NCBI GenBank assembly: GCA_019352875.1
Contig: JAAAFW010000006.1
Coordinates: forward strand, 513,743 to 577,742
Origin: Pedobacter cryoconitis
GTDB lineage: Bacteria; Bacteroidota; Bacteroidia; Sphingobacteriales; Sphingobacteriaceae
DNA: 64,000 nucleotides
Reading direction: 5' to 3'
The notes below the pieces were generated by a model, which made no database searches, was not told the DNA's origin, and saw nothing but the letters and a program-made list of their open reading frames with translations. The translations under genes and the position numbers were made by a program. Shown here one piece after another: positions 42,997 through 52,621 of the stretch (positions within the stretch are counted from its first letter, which is position 1; every line of letters starts with the position of its first letter).

Positions 42997-44442
42997 CTAA
43001 TTATTAGTCCAATTGTGAAATGTTAAAACAACCTCGGTTCCAGGCTGCTTGTGAAATTTAAGGAATATTTTTTGTCCCTTTTTCATATTATTAATAGCCG
43101 CTATTCTTGCTGCAGTTAAGGATAATCCATAACTATCTGCTTTGTCGCCTTTTTCGATCCAGGTGCCATTATCTTTCACTGTGATTACAAAAGTATTCTT
43201 TTTTGACCCTTCTTTGCAAGTAATCAGTAACTTACCCTGGTTTCCCAATCTGGTAAGTCCATGTTTTATTGCATTTTCAATCAGCGGTTGCAACAAGAGG
43301 GCTGGGATTTCTATTTCAGATGGATTGAGTTCTGCATCGATCTCGATGTTCCATGAAAAATTAAATCTCAAAGCTTCCAATCTGATATATATGCGCATCA
43401 TTTCCAGTTCCTGATCCAGATTGGTGAAAATACGCTGGCTTTTAGTTAATGTATTTCTTAATAGTTCACTGAACTCCTGCAGATATTGGTTGGCTTCATC
43501 GATCCGGTCTGTGTTCATAAGGCCTTGAATGGTACTTAATGCGTTGAAAGTGAAGTGCGGATTCAATAGTGACTGCAGTCGGATTGCTGCGTCTTCCAGT
43601 TTTTGCTGTTTTTTTTTCGAAGACTTAAGTCTATTTTTAAAAAACAAGGCCAATACTGCCAAACCGGCAATCAACAATAAAAAGCTTAAAGTGATGTATG
43701 TTTTAGGAGACTGGTACCAATAGGGTTGTACGTAAAGATAACTGAGACCTACACTTTCCTTTTGGACCACATAGTTGAGCCGTAATTCATAAACTGTATT
43801 CGCCTCAAGTTTTAAAGAGTCAAATCTGGTTTTACTAATGCCCGATTGACGAGTCCGTGTCTTTTGATTTACAAGAACGTATTCTACTTCTAAGTCATTG
43901 AAGTCAGGTCTTGAACTAATTCCAATGCTGATTCGTCCCGGAGCCATACGTAGCTTCTCTGGAGAATCCGTTTGAGATAAATTATAAAAGGGACTTTCGC
44001 TGTTTTCATTCTGATGATAGAATTTGACTTCGGGGATCAATTTGGGTCTGTTGATATGGTACCTGGTTATCAGATTACCGGTTTTCCGCTCTAATAGGTC
44101 AATACAAAATTCTACACCAGGATACAAGTAGACACTCTGGCTGTCTACTCTAAAAGTGATATCCTGACTGTTGTTATGTTGCAGATCACTATTCTTATAA
44201 TAAGCCCGGTATTCAATTCGGTCTGATACCGCCTTGAAGTAATTAGTGGTATGTATCTCTACCCAAGCTCCGGCTGTAACGATGCTAACGTTCCCTCCCT
44301 GTACCTTTTCCTGGAGCTGACTGCCGGGTAAACCTGGTGTCTCAATGCGAATATAGGAATGACTTTTGTTTTTAATATGCTGTCCATGAACACATGAAAT
44401 ACTGGTACTAAGAAATAAAACAAGCAAGGCAATTGGTTTCAT
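42997..44442 (-). CDS. LytS/YehU-type sensor histidine kinase
   Basis: I chose ATG 44442 since it starts a signal peptide (MKPIALLVLFLSTSISCVHGQ); ATG 44496 would overlap the upstream gene by 17 nt. About 240 periplasmic residues of beta-sandwich type (Y_Y_Y-like region LRLNYVVQKESVGLSYLYVQ) are followed by one span (TYITLSFLLLIAGLAVLALFF). Next come a coiled coil, the His_kinase motif LNPHFTFNALSTIQGLM with the phospho-His, and a HATPase domain (PLIENAIKHGL, NGTWIE). It forms a two-component pair with the next gene and follows a TlpA-like gene. Confidence 0.9.
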   Translation of the reverse strand: MKPIALLVLFLSTSISCVHGQHIKNKSHSYIRIETPGLPGSQLQEKVQGGNVSIVTAGAWVEIHTTNYFKAVSDRIEYRAYYKNSDLQHNNSQDITFRVDSQSVYLYPGVEFCIDLLERKTGNLITRYHINRPKLIPEVKFYHQNENSESPFYNLSQTDSPEKLRMAPGRISIGISSRPDFNDLEVEYVLVNQKTRTRQSGISKTRFDSLKLEANTVYELRLNYVVQKESVGLSYLYVQPYWYQSPKTYITLSFLLLIAGLAVLALFFKNRLKSSKKKQQKLEDAAIRLQSLLNPHFTFNALSTIQGLMNTDRIDEANQYLQEFSELLRNTLTKSQRIFTNLDQELEMMRIYIRLEALRFNFSWNIEIDAELNPSEIEIPALLLQPLIENAIKHGLTRLGNQGKLLITCKEGSKKNTFVITVKDNGTWIEKGDKADSYGLSLTAARIAAINNMKKGQKIFLKFHKQPGTEVVLTFHNWTNN

Positions 44443-44479
44443 ATCCCGTCTTAAACTGCTAAGATAATATTTAAGTCGT

Positions 44480-45757
44480 TTATTGTTCTTTTGCAATGGC
44501 TATCATCGCTTCCAGCTCATTGATCACTTCATTATCAGTAGTATAACCCTCAGTCGAAAATCTAAACATGCCCTGTTTGTCAACTACGATTTTTGTTGGA
44601 ATCCCTTTTAGCCGATAAGCAGTTGCCGCCTGAAAGCTTTTGGTACCCTCAATATAATTATCCATCAAAACGTTTACCGGGAACTTATTTTCTTTTATAT
44701 AAGTTGATACGCGTGCTTTTGCTGCTGCTGCTGTTCCGCTTTCTCCGGTGGCCACAAATAGGAACATGACTTCAGGGTGGAGGTCGTATAATTTTTTCAT
44801 TGCCGGCATAGTAGCGATACATGGAGCGCACCAGGTTGCCCAGAAATCGATTACGATTACCTTACCTCTAAGTTCCGAGAGGTTCATGCGTTTCCCGTTC
44901 AAGTCCAGTAAATTAAAATCCGGTGCGCTTTGGTTTTGTATCATTTTTTTAGCGATTTCGCTTTTCCACGTTTGCCCGATGTTTCTTTGAATCGAATCCA
45001 AAAAGATACTGGCATTGGCTTCAGTACCCTTTCTTTTGACAAATAGCTGCTTCAGTTGGGTATTCATGGCTAAGCTTGATTTTCCTTTTTTGGCCATTTT
45101 CAGTAAGAGTTCATAAGCCTGATCATCCCGGCCAACAGATTCCAACAGGACTGCATAAAGTTCAGTTGACGACGGCATCAGGTCTTCCAGCTCATGACCC
45201 TTAATGGCTTTCTCCTGGTAAATGAAAGCCATTTTATCTTTACCATTTATATGAAGAATACGGGCATAACTCTCATAATAAGGATATGCGGCCATTTTCA
45301 TAAATCTATCCCAATCTGACAGTAGAAAAGTTGCTGGTCGGGCAGTAGGATCGTCTTTATAGGCCTCATATCGTTCTATTGTTCGTTTCGCTAAAGCTTC
45401 TGTATAATCTGGATGACTCTCATTTTTCAATAACATGTCTGCTCCCATATTCATAAAGGAGGTTTGATTGAATTTATTTTTGATCATGCCGATATAGATT
45501 TCAAATTTCGTAAATGTCCCGGTATTCAAATAAGACAGTGCTATCTCTCCCTTCATGATGTCAATATCGTCGGCGTTTTTTACGGTATCCAATTTAAAAT
45601 CCCTGATGATACTGTTCATGATAGCGATCTTTTTATCAGATTCTTTTTCTGTGGCCATCACTTTTTTTTGCATTTCCAGCGTTTCTTTGCTTTGTGCCTT
45701 CACATTCAGGGATATGCATATGGAAAGCATTATTATTAATGTTGTAATTTTCTTCAT
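44480..45757 (-). CDS. Secreted TlpA-like thioredoxin-fold protein with helical N-domain
   Basis: The start at 45757 gives a signal peptide (MKKITTLIIMLSICISLNVKAQ). About 270 residues of helical repeat-like sequence precede a C-terminal redoxin domain: APDFNLLDLNGKRMNLSELRGKVIVIDFWATWCAPCIATMPAMKKL, with redox motif WCAPC, and cis-Pro in KGIPTKIVVD. It acts in the periplasm as a thiol-disulfide oxidoreductase. It is the first gene of a TlpA - LytS - LytTR cluster, so it may be part of the sensed process (inference). Confidence 0.85.
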   Translation of the reverse strand: MKKITTLIIMLSICISLNVKAQSKETLEMQKKVMATEKESDKKIAIMNSIIRDFKLDTVKNADDIDIMKGEIALSYLNTGTFTKFEIYIGMIKNKFNQTSFMNMGADMLLKNESHPDYTEALAKRTIERYEAYKDDPTARPATFLLSDWDRFMKMAAYPYYESYARILHINGKDKMAFIYQEKAIKGHELEDLMPSSTELYAVLLESVGRDDQAYELLLKMAKKGKSSLAMNTQLKQLFVKRKGTEANASIFLDSIQRNIGQTWKSEIAKKMIQNQSAPDFNLLDLNGKRMNLSELRGKVIVIDFWATWCAPCIATMPAMKKLYDLHPEVMFLFVATGESGTAAAAKARVSTYIKENKFPVNVLMDNYIEGTKSFQAATAYRLKGIPTKIVVDKQGMFRFSTEGYTTDNEVINELEAMIAIAKEQ

Positions 45758-45887
45758 ATTTATGTTTTTTGATCTGTGTGCTATTATTGATCTCAAAATT
45801 AATGAAGGAAGAAGGCAGGTGTAAACGGCACTGTGAGAACGGTCGTCCTGGATGTGAATTTAGAATATTGAAGTGAAACAGATAGAT

Positions 45888-47273
45888 TTAGACGTTCTTT
45901 TTGAGGTGCTTCTGAGTTAAGAAAATGATAAGAAGCGTACACATGATTGCGGCTGTAACGCTTACAGTTATGGTGTGTAAAATTGCCGAACCTCCACCTG
46001 CTGCGATAGCGCCGAAAACAGCAACGCCAATAGCTCCCGCAGCTTGCCTGACTGTATTCAATGCGGCTGAGGCCGTTCCAGACAATGTCTTGTCTACACT
46101 TGAAAGAATTCCATTGGTCATAGCAGGGACAGCAAGACCCATACCCAGGGAGATTAATAGGAATGGAATCGATAATTCCCAGAAAGAGGTGTGCATTCCG
46201 GAGATAAACAAGCCAGCAAATCCAAGTGCAAAAATAATCAGGCCAATCAATATCGGGATACGGATACCATAACGGTTAATAATATTGCCACTTAAAAGAT
46301 TAGAGATTACAAATCCCGCTGTAAGTGGCAAAAATGCCAAACCAGCTGTAAGTGGGGGATACTGTAATATGTCCTGCAGATAAAGACTGAGAATAAATAC
46401 TGTTCCGTAATAAAAACCGTTGAGCACTGCACCTAGTAGTAATAATACGTTAAAAGTAGCTGAATGGAAAAGAGTCAATGGCAACATCGGAAAGCTAACC
46501 TTATTTTCTATGACCAGGAACATAATAAAAGAAATCCCGCCAAGCAGGATACTTCCGTAAATTAGTGGATGCGTAATGCCCAGTTTAGGCCACTCAATCA
46601 CTGCTGCAATCAATAAGGTGATAGACATCATCCAGGTGAACTGGCCCGGTAAGTCGAACTTTTTGACAAGTGTGGTCTTACTTTGTTTTTTAAGTTGAAA
46701 GGTAAGTAAGATGCCAGCCAGGCAGAGGGGGGCATTGATGAAAAATATAAAACGCCAGTCGCTAAGCTTGATGAGTATCCCTCCAATAATAGGGCCTGCT
46801 GCAATTGCCGCACTTCCCGCTGCCGTCCATAATCCAACTGCTTTGGCTCTTCTTCCAGGTGTATCAGCAAAAGTTTGGTTTAGAATGGCCAACGAACTTG
46901 GGATCATCATTGCGGCACCAACACCCTGAAGTACCCTTGCAGCTATCAAAAAAACTGAGCTCGTGGCTAATCCGCATGCTACCGATGCAACACCAAAAAC
47001 CAGCATTCCTATCTGAAACAGGTGCTTAGCTCCAAACAGATCACTTAAATTTCCTGCAGATAACATTAGTACGGCAAATGCAAGAGTATAACCGTCAATT
47101 ATCCACTGCAGAACACTGATGTCTACTTTGTAGGTGTCAGCAATTTGTGGTAACGCAATATTCACAATAGAGACATCAAGCTGTGCCACTACGAAAGCCA
47201 GACTGGTAACCAATATTGTCCAGCCATAGGCGGGTTCTTGAACAGGTAATTTGTTTGTATTGTTGAATATCAT
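45888..47273 (-). CDS. DHA2-family MFS multidrug efflux transporter (EmrB/QacA-like)
   Basis: The 461-residue protein has about 14 membrane spans and the DHA2 signatures QLDVSIVNIALPQIADTY, LSDLFGAKHLFQIG (motif A) and GPIIGGILI (motif C). It exports drugs or toxic compounds with proton motive force. The promoter region holds a stack of TTGAC/GTCAA half-sites right after the adjacent Crp/Fnr gene, which suggests direct control by that regulator. Confidence 0.88.
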   Translation of the reverse strand: MIFNNTNKLPVQEPAYGWTILVTSLAFVVAQLDVSIVNIALPQIADTYKVDISVLQWIIDGYTLAFAVLMLSAGNLSDLFGAKHLFQIGMLVFGVASVACGLATSSVFLIAARVLQGVGAAMMIPSSLAILNQTFADTPGRRAKAVGLWTAAGSAAIAAGPIIGGILIKLSDWRFIFFINAPLCLAGILLTFQLKKQSKTTLVKKFDLPGQFTWMMSITLLIAAVIEWPKLGITHPLIYGSILLGGISFIMFLVIENKVSFPMLPLTLFHSATFNVLLLLGAVLNGFYYGTVFILSLYLQDILQYPPLTAGLAFLPLTAGFVISNLLSGNIINRYGIRIPILIGLIIFALGFAGLFISGMHTSFWELSIPFLLISLGMGLAVPAMTNGILSSVDKTLSGTASAALNTVRQAAGAIGVAVFGAIAAGGGSAILHTITVSVTAAIMCTLLIIFLTQKHLKKNV

Positions 47274-47310
47274 TGCTGAAGCTTTTTAACACCACAAAAC
47301 TCAGTAGAAA

Positions 47311-47338
47311 TTGTCGTTTGACAATTGTCAATTGACAA
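47311..47338 (-). promoter_or_regulatory. Stack of Fnr/Crp-type half-sites upstream of the MFS gene
   Basis: TTGACAATTGTCAA (47318-47331) is a perfect palindrome of the Crp/Fnr form TTGAC-N4-GTCAA. It overlaps a second perfect palindrome TTGTCAATTGACAA (47325-47338). TTGTC at 47311 adds an imperfect third repeat. The stack is 38-65 nt upstream of the MFS start and 9 nt after the stop of a Crp/Fnr gene. Confidence 0.65.
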
Positions 47339-47346
47339 GAAAATAG

Positions 47347-47916
47347 TTAAATAAGGGTTTTCCTGATTCGGCTGAGAGACGATGGAGTGATTCCTAAATA
47401 AGAAGCCAGCATGAGTTGAGGAATTCGGTTAGCTAGACCCGGATAGTGTGCCAGAAAATGTGAATAGCGGGTCTGAGCATCCTGTACTAGCATATTACTG
47501 CTTGCTCTCATTTTATTTTCTAATACATAGGAAGTGATCTTGGAAAAAATATCGCTCCATCCCGGTATGGTCATGGCCAGTTCAGAGAAGTCCTTTTTTG
47601 AAAAGACAAGAATCTCACAATCGGTAACAGCTTCGATGTATTCTGCTGATGGCACTTCGTCAATAAAACTATTAATATCTGTAATGAAGCGATTCTCGTA
47701 AACAAAATATCGTGTAAAGCTCTCACCTGTTTTATTATAATAACAAATTCTAAAAACCCCCTTTGTAACATATCCTATTTTTCTGGACACTTTACCTGCT
47801 TCAGAGAAGTATTCCCCTTTCTTTACCTTTTTTAATTGTGTTTTCGATTGGATTAAAGCACACTGAGATTCATTCAACTGTCCAAATTTTAGCAAGTATT
47901 TGATTAAATCTTCCAT
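47347..47916 (-). CDS. Crp/Fnr-family transcriptional regulator
   Basis: This 189-residue regulator has an N-terminal cNMP-binding beta roll (KKGEYFSEAGKVSRKIGYVTKGVFRICYYNKTGE) and a C-terminal winged helix QLMLASYLGITPSSLSRIRKTLI. It is a paralogue in architecture of the one at 18078. It is immediately upstream of the DHA2 transporter, and the operator between them has Crp/Fnr symmetry. No cysteine cluster for an Fe-S sensor is present. Confidence 0.88.
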   Translation of the reverse strand: MEDLIKYLLKFGQLNESQCALIQSKTQLKKVKKGEYFSEAGKVSRKIGYVTKGVFRICYYNKTGESFTRYFVYENRFITDINSFIDEVPSAEYIEAVTDCEILVFSKKDFSELAMTIPGWSDIFSKITSYVLENKMRASSNMLVQDAQTRYSHFLAHYPGLANRIPQLMLASYLGITPSSLSRIRKTLI

Positions 47917-48142
47917 GCTGCAAAAGTAGGATTATAAAAATTATCAAATGCCAATAAATGGCGAGGCACCGTAATCATAAACTTCTTCAGATGATTTGTA
48001 AGGCAAGAACTAATCAGTAGATGAACATGATATAAATACACATTAATAGCCGTTTGGACAAAGTAATTTAGAACTTTTGAACAAAGTTTAACAATTATAA
48101 GTAAGCTAATTTTGTACTCATAATGTTAAATGCAATAAAAAA

Positions 48143-49021
48143 ATGGAACAATTAAAGAATGTACTGATCACTGGCGCGGCTGGTGGTTTTGGTACAGTTA
48201 TAATCGAAGCTCTACTTACAAAAGGCTACACTATAACTGGTGCTATGCGAGATGCCGGTGGCAGAAATAAACAAGCTGCTGAAACTTTAAAAAAGAAGGG
48301 CGTATTTATAGTGGAAATAGATGTTACCAGCGATGAAAGTGTGGTAGAGGGTGTAAGTAAAGCTGCGGCCCAAATGGGTAGTATAGACATTCTTATCAAT
48401 AATGCCGGATTGGGAGCAGGGGGAATTCAGGAAGGGTTTACTGCAGATGATTGGAAAAAAGTATTTGACGTTAATGTTTTCGGAGTACAACGTATGACCC
48501 GTACCGTATTGCCTTTTATGAAACAACAGCAAAAAGGGCTCTTAATGTTAATATCGAGTCTGAGTGCAAGACTTTCCGTGCCTTTTCAGGGACCGTATAG
48601 TCCTTCCAAATGGGCAGCAGAAGCATTAGCAGAAAGTTATCGAACGGAAGTTTCTAACTTCGGAATTGAAAGCTGTATTGTTGAGCCCGGTGGATTTCCT
48701 ACCCAATTTATCGGTTCTCTGCTCCAGCCAAGCGAGAAAGAACGCTCGTCGGATTATGGAGCGATCAAAGATCTGCCGGACGCACTACTGGCATCTATAA
48801 AAAGTGTATTTGAAGCTAATCCTGAACAGAAACCTGACTTAGTTGCCACAGCTGTTATGGAGCTCATAGAAATGCCGCACGGTAAACGTCCGATGCGTAC
48901 TGAAGTAGACAGGATGTTTATGGGGAATTTGGTAGCACCTTTGAATACGCAGTTAGCAAAGGCTAACGAAAAAATGTATGAAGCTTTTCAGATGGATCAT
49001 TTGACAAAAGTCAAAATTTAA
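48143..49021 (+). CDS. Short-chain dehydrogenase/reductase
   Basis: This 292-residue SDR has TGAAGGFG, DVTSDESV, NNAGLGAGG, the catalytic Ser in ISSLSA and YSPSKWAAEA. The extended C-terminus (MPHGKRPMRTEVDRMFM) is typical of the retinol dehydrogenase-like group of bacterial SDRs. The substrate is unknown. It is followed by a terminator and an AraC gene on the same strand. Confidence 0.88.
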   Translation: MEQLKNVLITGAAGGFGTVIIEALLTKGYTITGAMRDAGGRNKQAAETLKKKGVFIVEIDVTSDESVVEGVSKAAAQMGSIDILINNAGLGAGGIQEGFTADDWKKVFDVNVFGVQRMTRTVLPFMKQQQKGLLMLISSLSARLSVPFQGPYSPSKWAAEALAESYRTEVSNFGIESCIVEPGGFPTQFIGSLLQPSEKERSSDYGAIKDLPDALLASIKSVFEANPEQKPDLVATAVMELIEMPHGKRPMRTEVDRMFMGNLVAPLNTQLAKANEKMYEAFQMDHLTKVKI

Positions 49022-49027
49022 ATCAGG

Positions 49028-49067
49028 AGAATAATTAACCAACCGTGGTTAGTTATTCTTGTTTTTC
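49028..49067 (+). terminator. Intrinsic terminator of the SDR gene
   Basis: AGAATAA/TTATTCT and TAACCA/TGGTTA form a 14-bp stem, including one U-G pair, with loop ACCG, followed by TGTTTTT. Confidence 0.85.
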
Positions 49068-49086
49068 ATTTTCGTAAATTTAAACG

Positions 49087-49902
49087 ATGGAAAAAAGGTT
49101 GCAGAACCCTTCAGCTGAAGTAGTGTTGGCTTGTTTATCCGAAAAATACTTGAAAAATGAGGTGATGCTAGATCATCATTGCTTCGTCAGAATTATTTCC
49201 GGTGAGGTGAAAATCATAATTTCTGATACCAGTAAGGTCTTTGGCCCCGGAGACGCGATATTTTTTCCCCGGCATCAACTGTCTACTGTCATTCAATACC
49301 CTAAAGATAATAAAGCGTATAAATGCGTTTTAATTATATTCAGGAATGAACGCTTAAAGGATTATTATTCCCGTAATCGTGCTCACGAAAATATAGAACG
49401 TTCACCAGCTGTTAAGTCTTATGACAAGCATCCCCTTATAGAAAGCTACTTTGCATCGTTATTACCTTATTTTGAATTGGAATACGAGCTGCCTGAAAAG
49501 CTTTTAGCATTGAAGATAGAGGAAGCTCTTACTATTTTAAGAATAATTGATAAAGGTGTCGATACGTTTTTAGCAGACTTTTCAGAACCGGGCAAAATTG
49601 ATCTGGCAGATTTCATGGAACATAACTATATGTTTAATATGCCTTTAGAGAAGTTCGGGTATCTGACAGGGAGAAGCCTGACTACATTCAAACGCGATTT
49701 TAGGAAGATTTATAGTACTACCCCACAACGTTGGCTTACAAAGCGACGTCTAAAACTTGCGCATTACCTGCTTTCTGAGAAAAAGCAAAAACCGGTTGAA
49801 ATTTATCGGGAAGTTGGCTTTGAGAATTTGTCTCATTTTTCTTATGTCTTCAAGAAACAATTTGGTTATACGCCCAAAGAAACATTAAATGACGTGGCCT
49901 GA
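49087..49902 (+). CDS. AraC-family transcriptional regulator
   Basis: The 271-residue protein has an N-terminal cupin-like sensor half (FVRIISGEVKIIISDTSKVFGPGDAIFFPRHQLS). Its C-terminal HTH_18 carries MPLEKFGYLTGRSLTTFKRDFRKIYSTTPQRWL and PVEIYREVGFENLSHFSYVFKKQFGYTPKE. It follows the SDR terminator by 20 nt. The SDR upstream or genes downstream could be its targets. Confidence 0.85.
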   Translation: MEKRLQNPSAEVVLACLSEKYLKNEVMLDHHCFVRIISGEVKIIISDTSKVFGPGDAIFFPRHQLSTVIQYPKDNKAYKCVLIIFRNERLKDYYSRNRAHENIERSPAVKSYDKHPLIESYFASLLPYFELEYELPEKLLALKIEEALTILRIIDKGVDTFLADFSEPGKIDLADFMEHNYMFNMPLEKFGYLTGRSLTTFKRDFRKIYSTTPQRWLTKRRLKLAHYLLSEKKQKPVEIYREVGFENLSHFSYVFKKQFGYTPKETLNDVA

Positions 49903-49987
49903 TTTTACATTAGATAGTGAAACTATAACATCATAAGAATGATAAAATACCATTAAAATTATAACTATTTAAATTGCTGTGTATTAT

Positions 49988-50018
49988 TTTGAAACGTTCG
50001 GTTTAATATATACATTTG
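49988..50018 (+). promoter_or_regulatory. tetR promoter with embedded palindromic operator
   Basis: TTTG at 49988-49991 (-33) and TACATTTG at 50011-50018 (-7) are 19 nt apart. Between them, AAACGTTCGGTTT (49992-50004) is an AAAC-N5-GTTT palindrome. The same element recurs in front of the next gene, so this is probably the operator of the TetR protein. Confidence 0.6.
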
Positions 50019-50024
50019 TAACAT

Positions 50025-51496
<1,472 letters not shown>

Positions 51497-51526
51497 TCAA
51501 CTGATCAAATCATAATCACATTTATT

Positions 51527-51563
51527 GAAATCCCGTAGCTATTAAAAATAGTTATGGGATTTC
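51527..51563 (+). terminator. Long hairpin after the aldo/keto reductase gene
   Basis: GAAATCCCGTAGCTATT pairs along all 17 positions (two G-U) with AATAGTTATGGGATTTC around an AAA loop. There is only a weak T tract after it. It starts 31 nt past the stop codon. Confidence 0.65.
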
Positions 51564-51666
51564 ATATGTACCATCCACCGTGAAATAGAAGTGCGGGGTT
51601 GATCCGAACAGGAGCTATTTTTGAGCTTATGGGAGTTACCGATGTTATATGTTATCTGCACTTCCT

Positions 51667-51674
51667 TATCTTTG
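51667..51674 (+). promoter_or_regulatory. -7 element of the AraC gene promoter
   Basis: TATCTTTG matches TAnnTTTG and lies 12 nt before the chosen ATG at 51686, implying an almost leaderless transcript and excluding the upstream TTG at 51599 as start. Confidence 0.4.
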
Positions 51675-51685
51675 TAGGGATTGTG

Positions 51686-52543
51686 ATGCAAGAAAAAAGC
51701 AAATATATTCCAGTTAACACTCTGCCTGCAGGAATCAGAGAAGGGATAATTATTGGGAGAACATCCTCTAACGGCTTACCAAATGCTAAAGAGGTAGAGC
51801 GATCACACCGTGACAATGGGCATGTATTTATTTTGCAGGAGAAAGGAACAACTCATATTGAAATTGATTTTCAGGAACATTATTTAGAAGCTTCGTCTAT
51901 CATATACATACATCCTGATCAGATACATCGTGTTATAGGGTTTGAAAATGCGACAATTATCAGCTGGATAATAACAAGTGAAAACCTTCAGCCGGAGTTC
52001 CTTAAGTTATTGGAAACCCTCAAACCAGTGAATGCCTTGCCCTTAAAAAATAATATACTATCTATCATTACAGAAACCTCGTCTCTTTGCATAAAGTTAT
52101 TTGAAAGAAAACATGAAAAATTATTTGATTCTATCCTGAAAGCAAGCTGCAATACATTAATCGCGTTGGTTGCATCTCAATATTTAGTAAAATCTAAATC
52201 GAAAGATAACTCTTCCCGGTTCGAGGTAATTACCAAAGCATTCAAATCATCATTGGAAAATGATTTTACAAAGGTCAAAAGCCCAACGGTGTATGCTAAT
52301 AATTTGAACATATCAACTCCTTACCTGAACGAGTGTGTCAAAAACACGACCGGGCATTCCGTTTCACATCACATACAACAGCGGATTATTTTAGAGGCCA
52401 AACGTCTTCTTTATCATTCTAACAAATCGGTGAAGGAGATCGCAGTTGAGCTAGGCTATGATGATTACTCTTACTTTACCCGACTGTTTGCTAAGATTAC
52501 GGGAATGACCCCGCTAGCTTTTCGAAGTAAAAACTTTGATTAG
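51686..52543 (+). CDS. AraC-family transcriptional regulator
   Basis: The start ATG 51686 (MQEKSKYIPVNTLPAG) begins a cupin-like sensor half (NGHVFILQEKGTTHIEIDFQEHYLEASSIIYIHPDQIHRV). The HTH_18 half contains YANNLNISTPYLNECVKNTTGHSVSHHI and VKEIAVELGYDDYSYFTRLFAKITGMTPLAFR. It lies 78 nt upstream of the flavin monooxygenase gene on the same strand and is its most probable regulator. Confidence 0.85.
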   Translation: MQEKSKYIPVNTLPAGIREGIIIGRTSSNGLPNAKEVERSHRDNGHVFILQEKGTTHIEIDFQEHYLEASSIIYIHPDQIHRVIGFENATIISWIITSENLQPEFLKLLETLKPVNALPLKNNILSIITETSSLCIKLFERKHEKLFDSILKASCNTLIALVASQYLVKSKSKDNSSRFEVITKAFKSSLENDFTKVKSPTVYANNLNISTPYLNECVKNTTGHSVSHHIQQRIILEAKRLLYHSNKSVKEIAVELGYDDYSYFTRLFAKITGMTPLAFRSKNFD

Positions 52544-52621
52544 TGCTATACTCACAGTGTATCGACATTGTATGCGCTGATCATAGGATGTTACTTTGCT
52601 GTCGTTTAAAACGATATCAGA

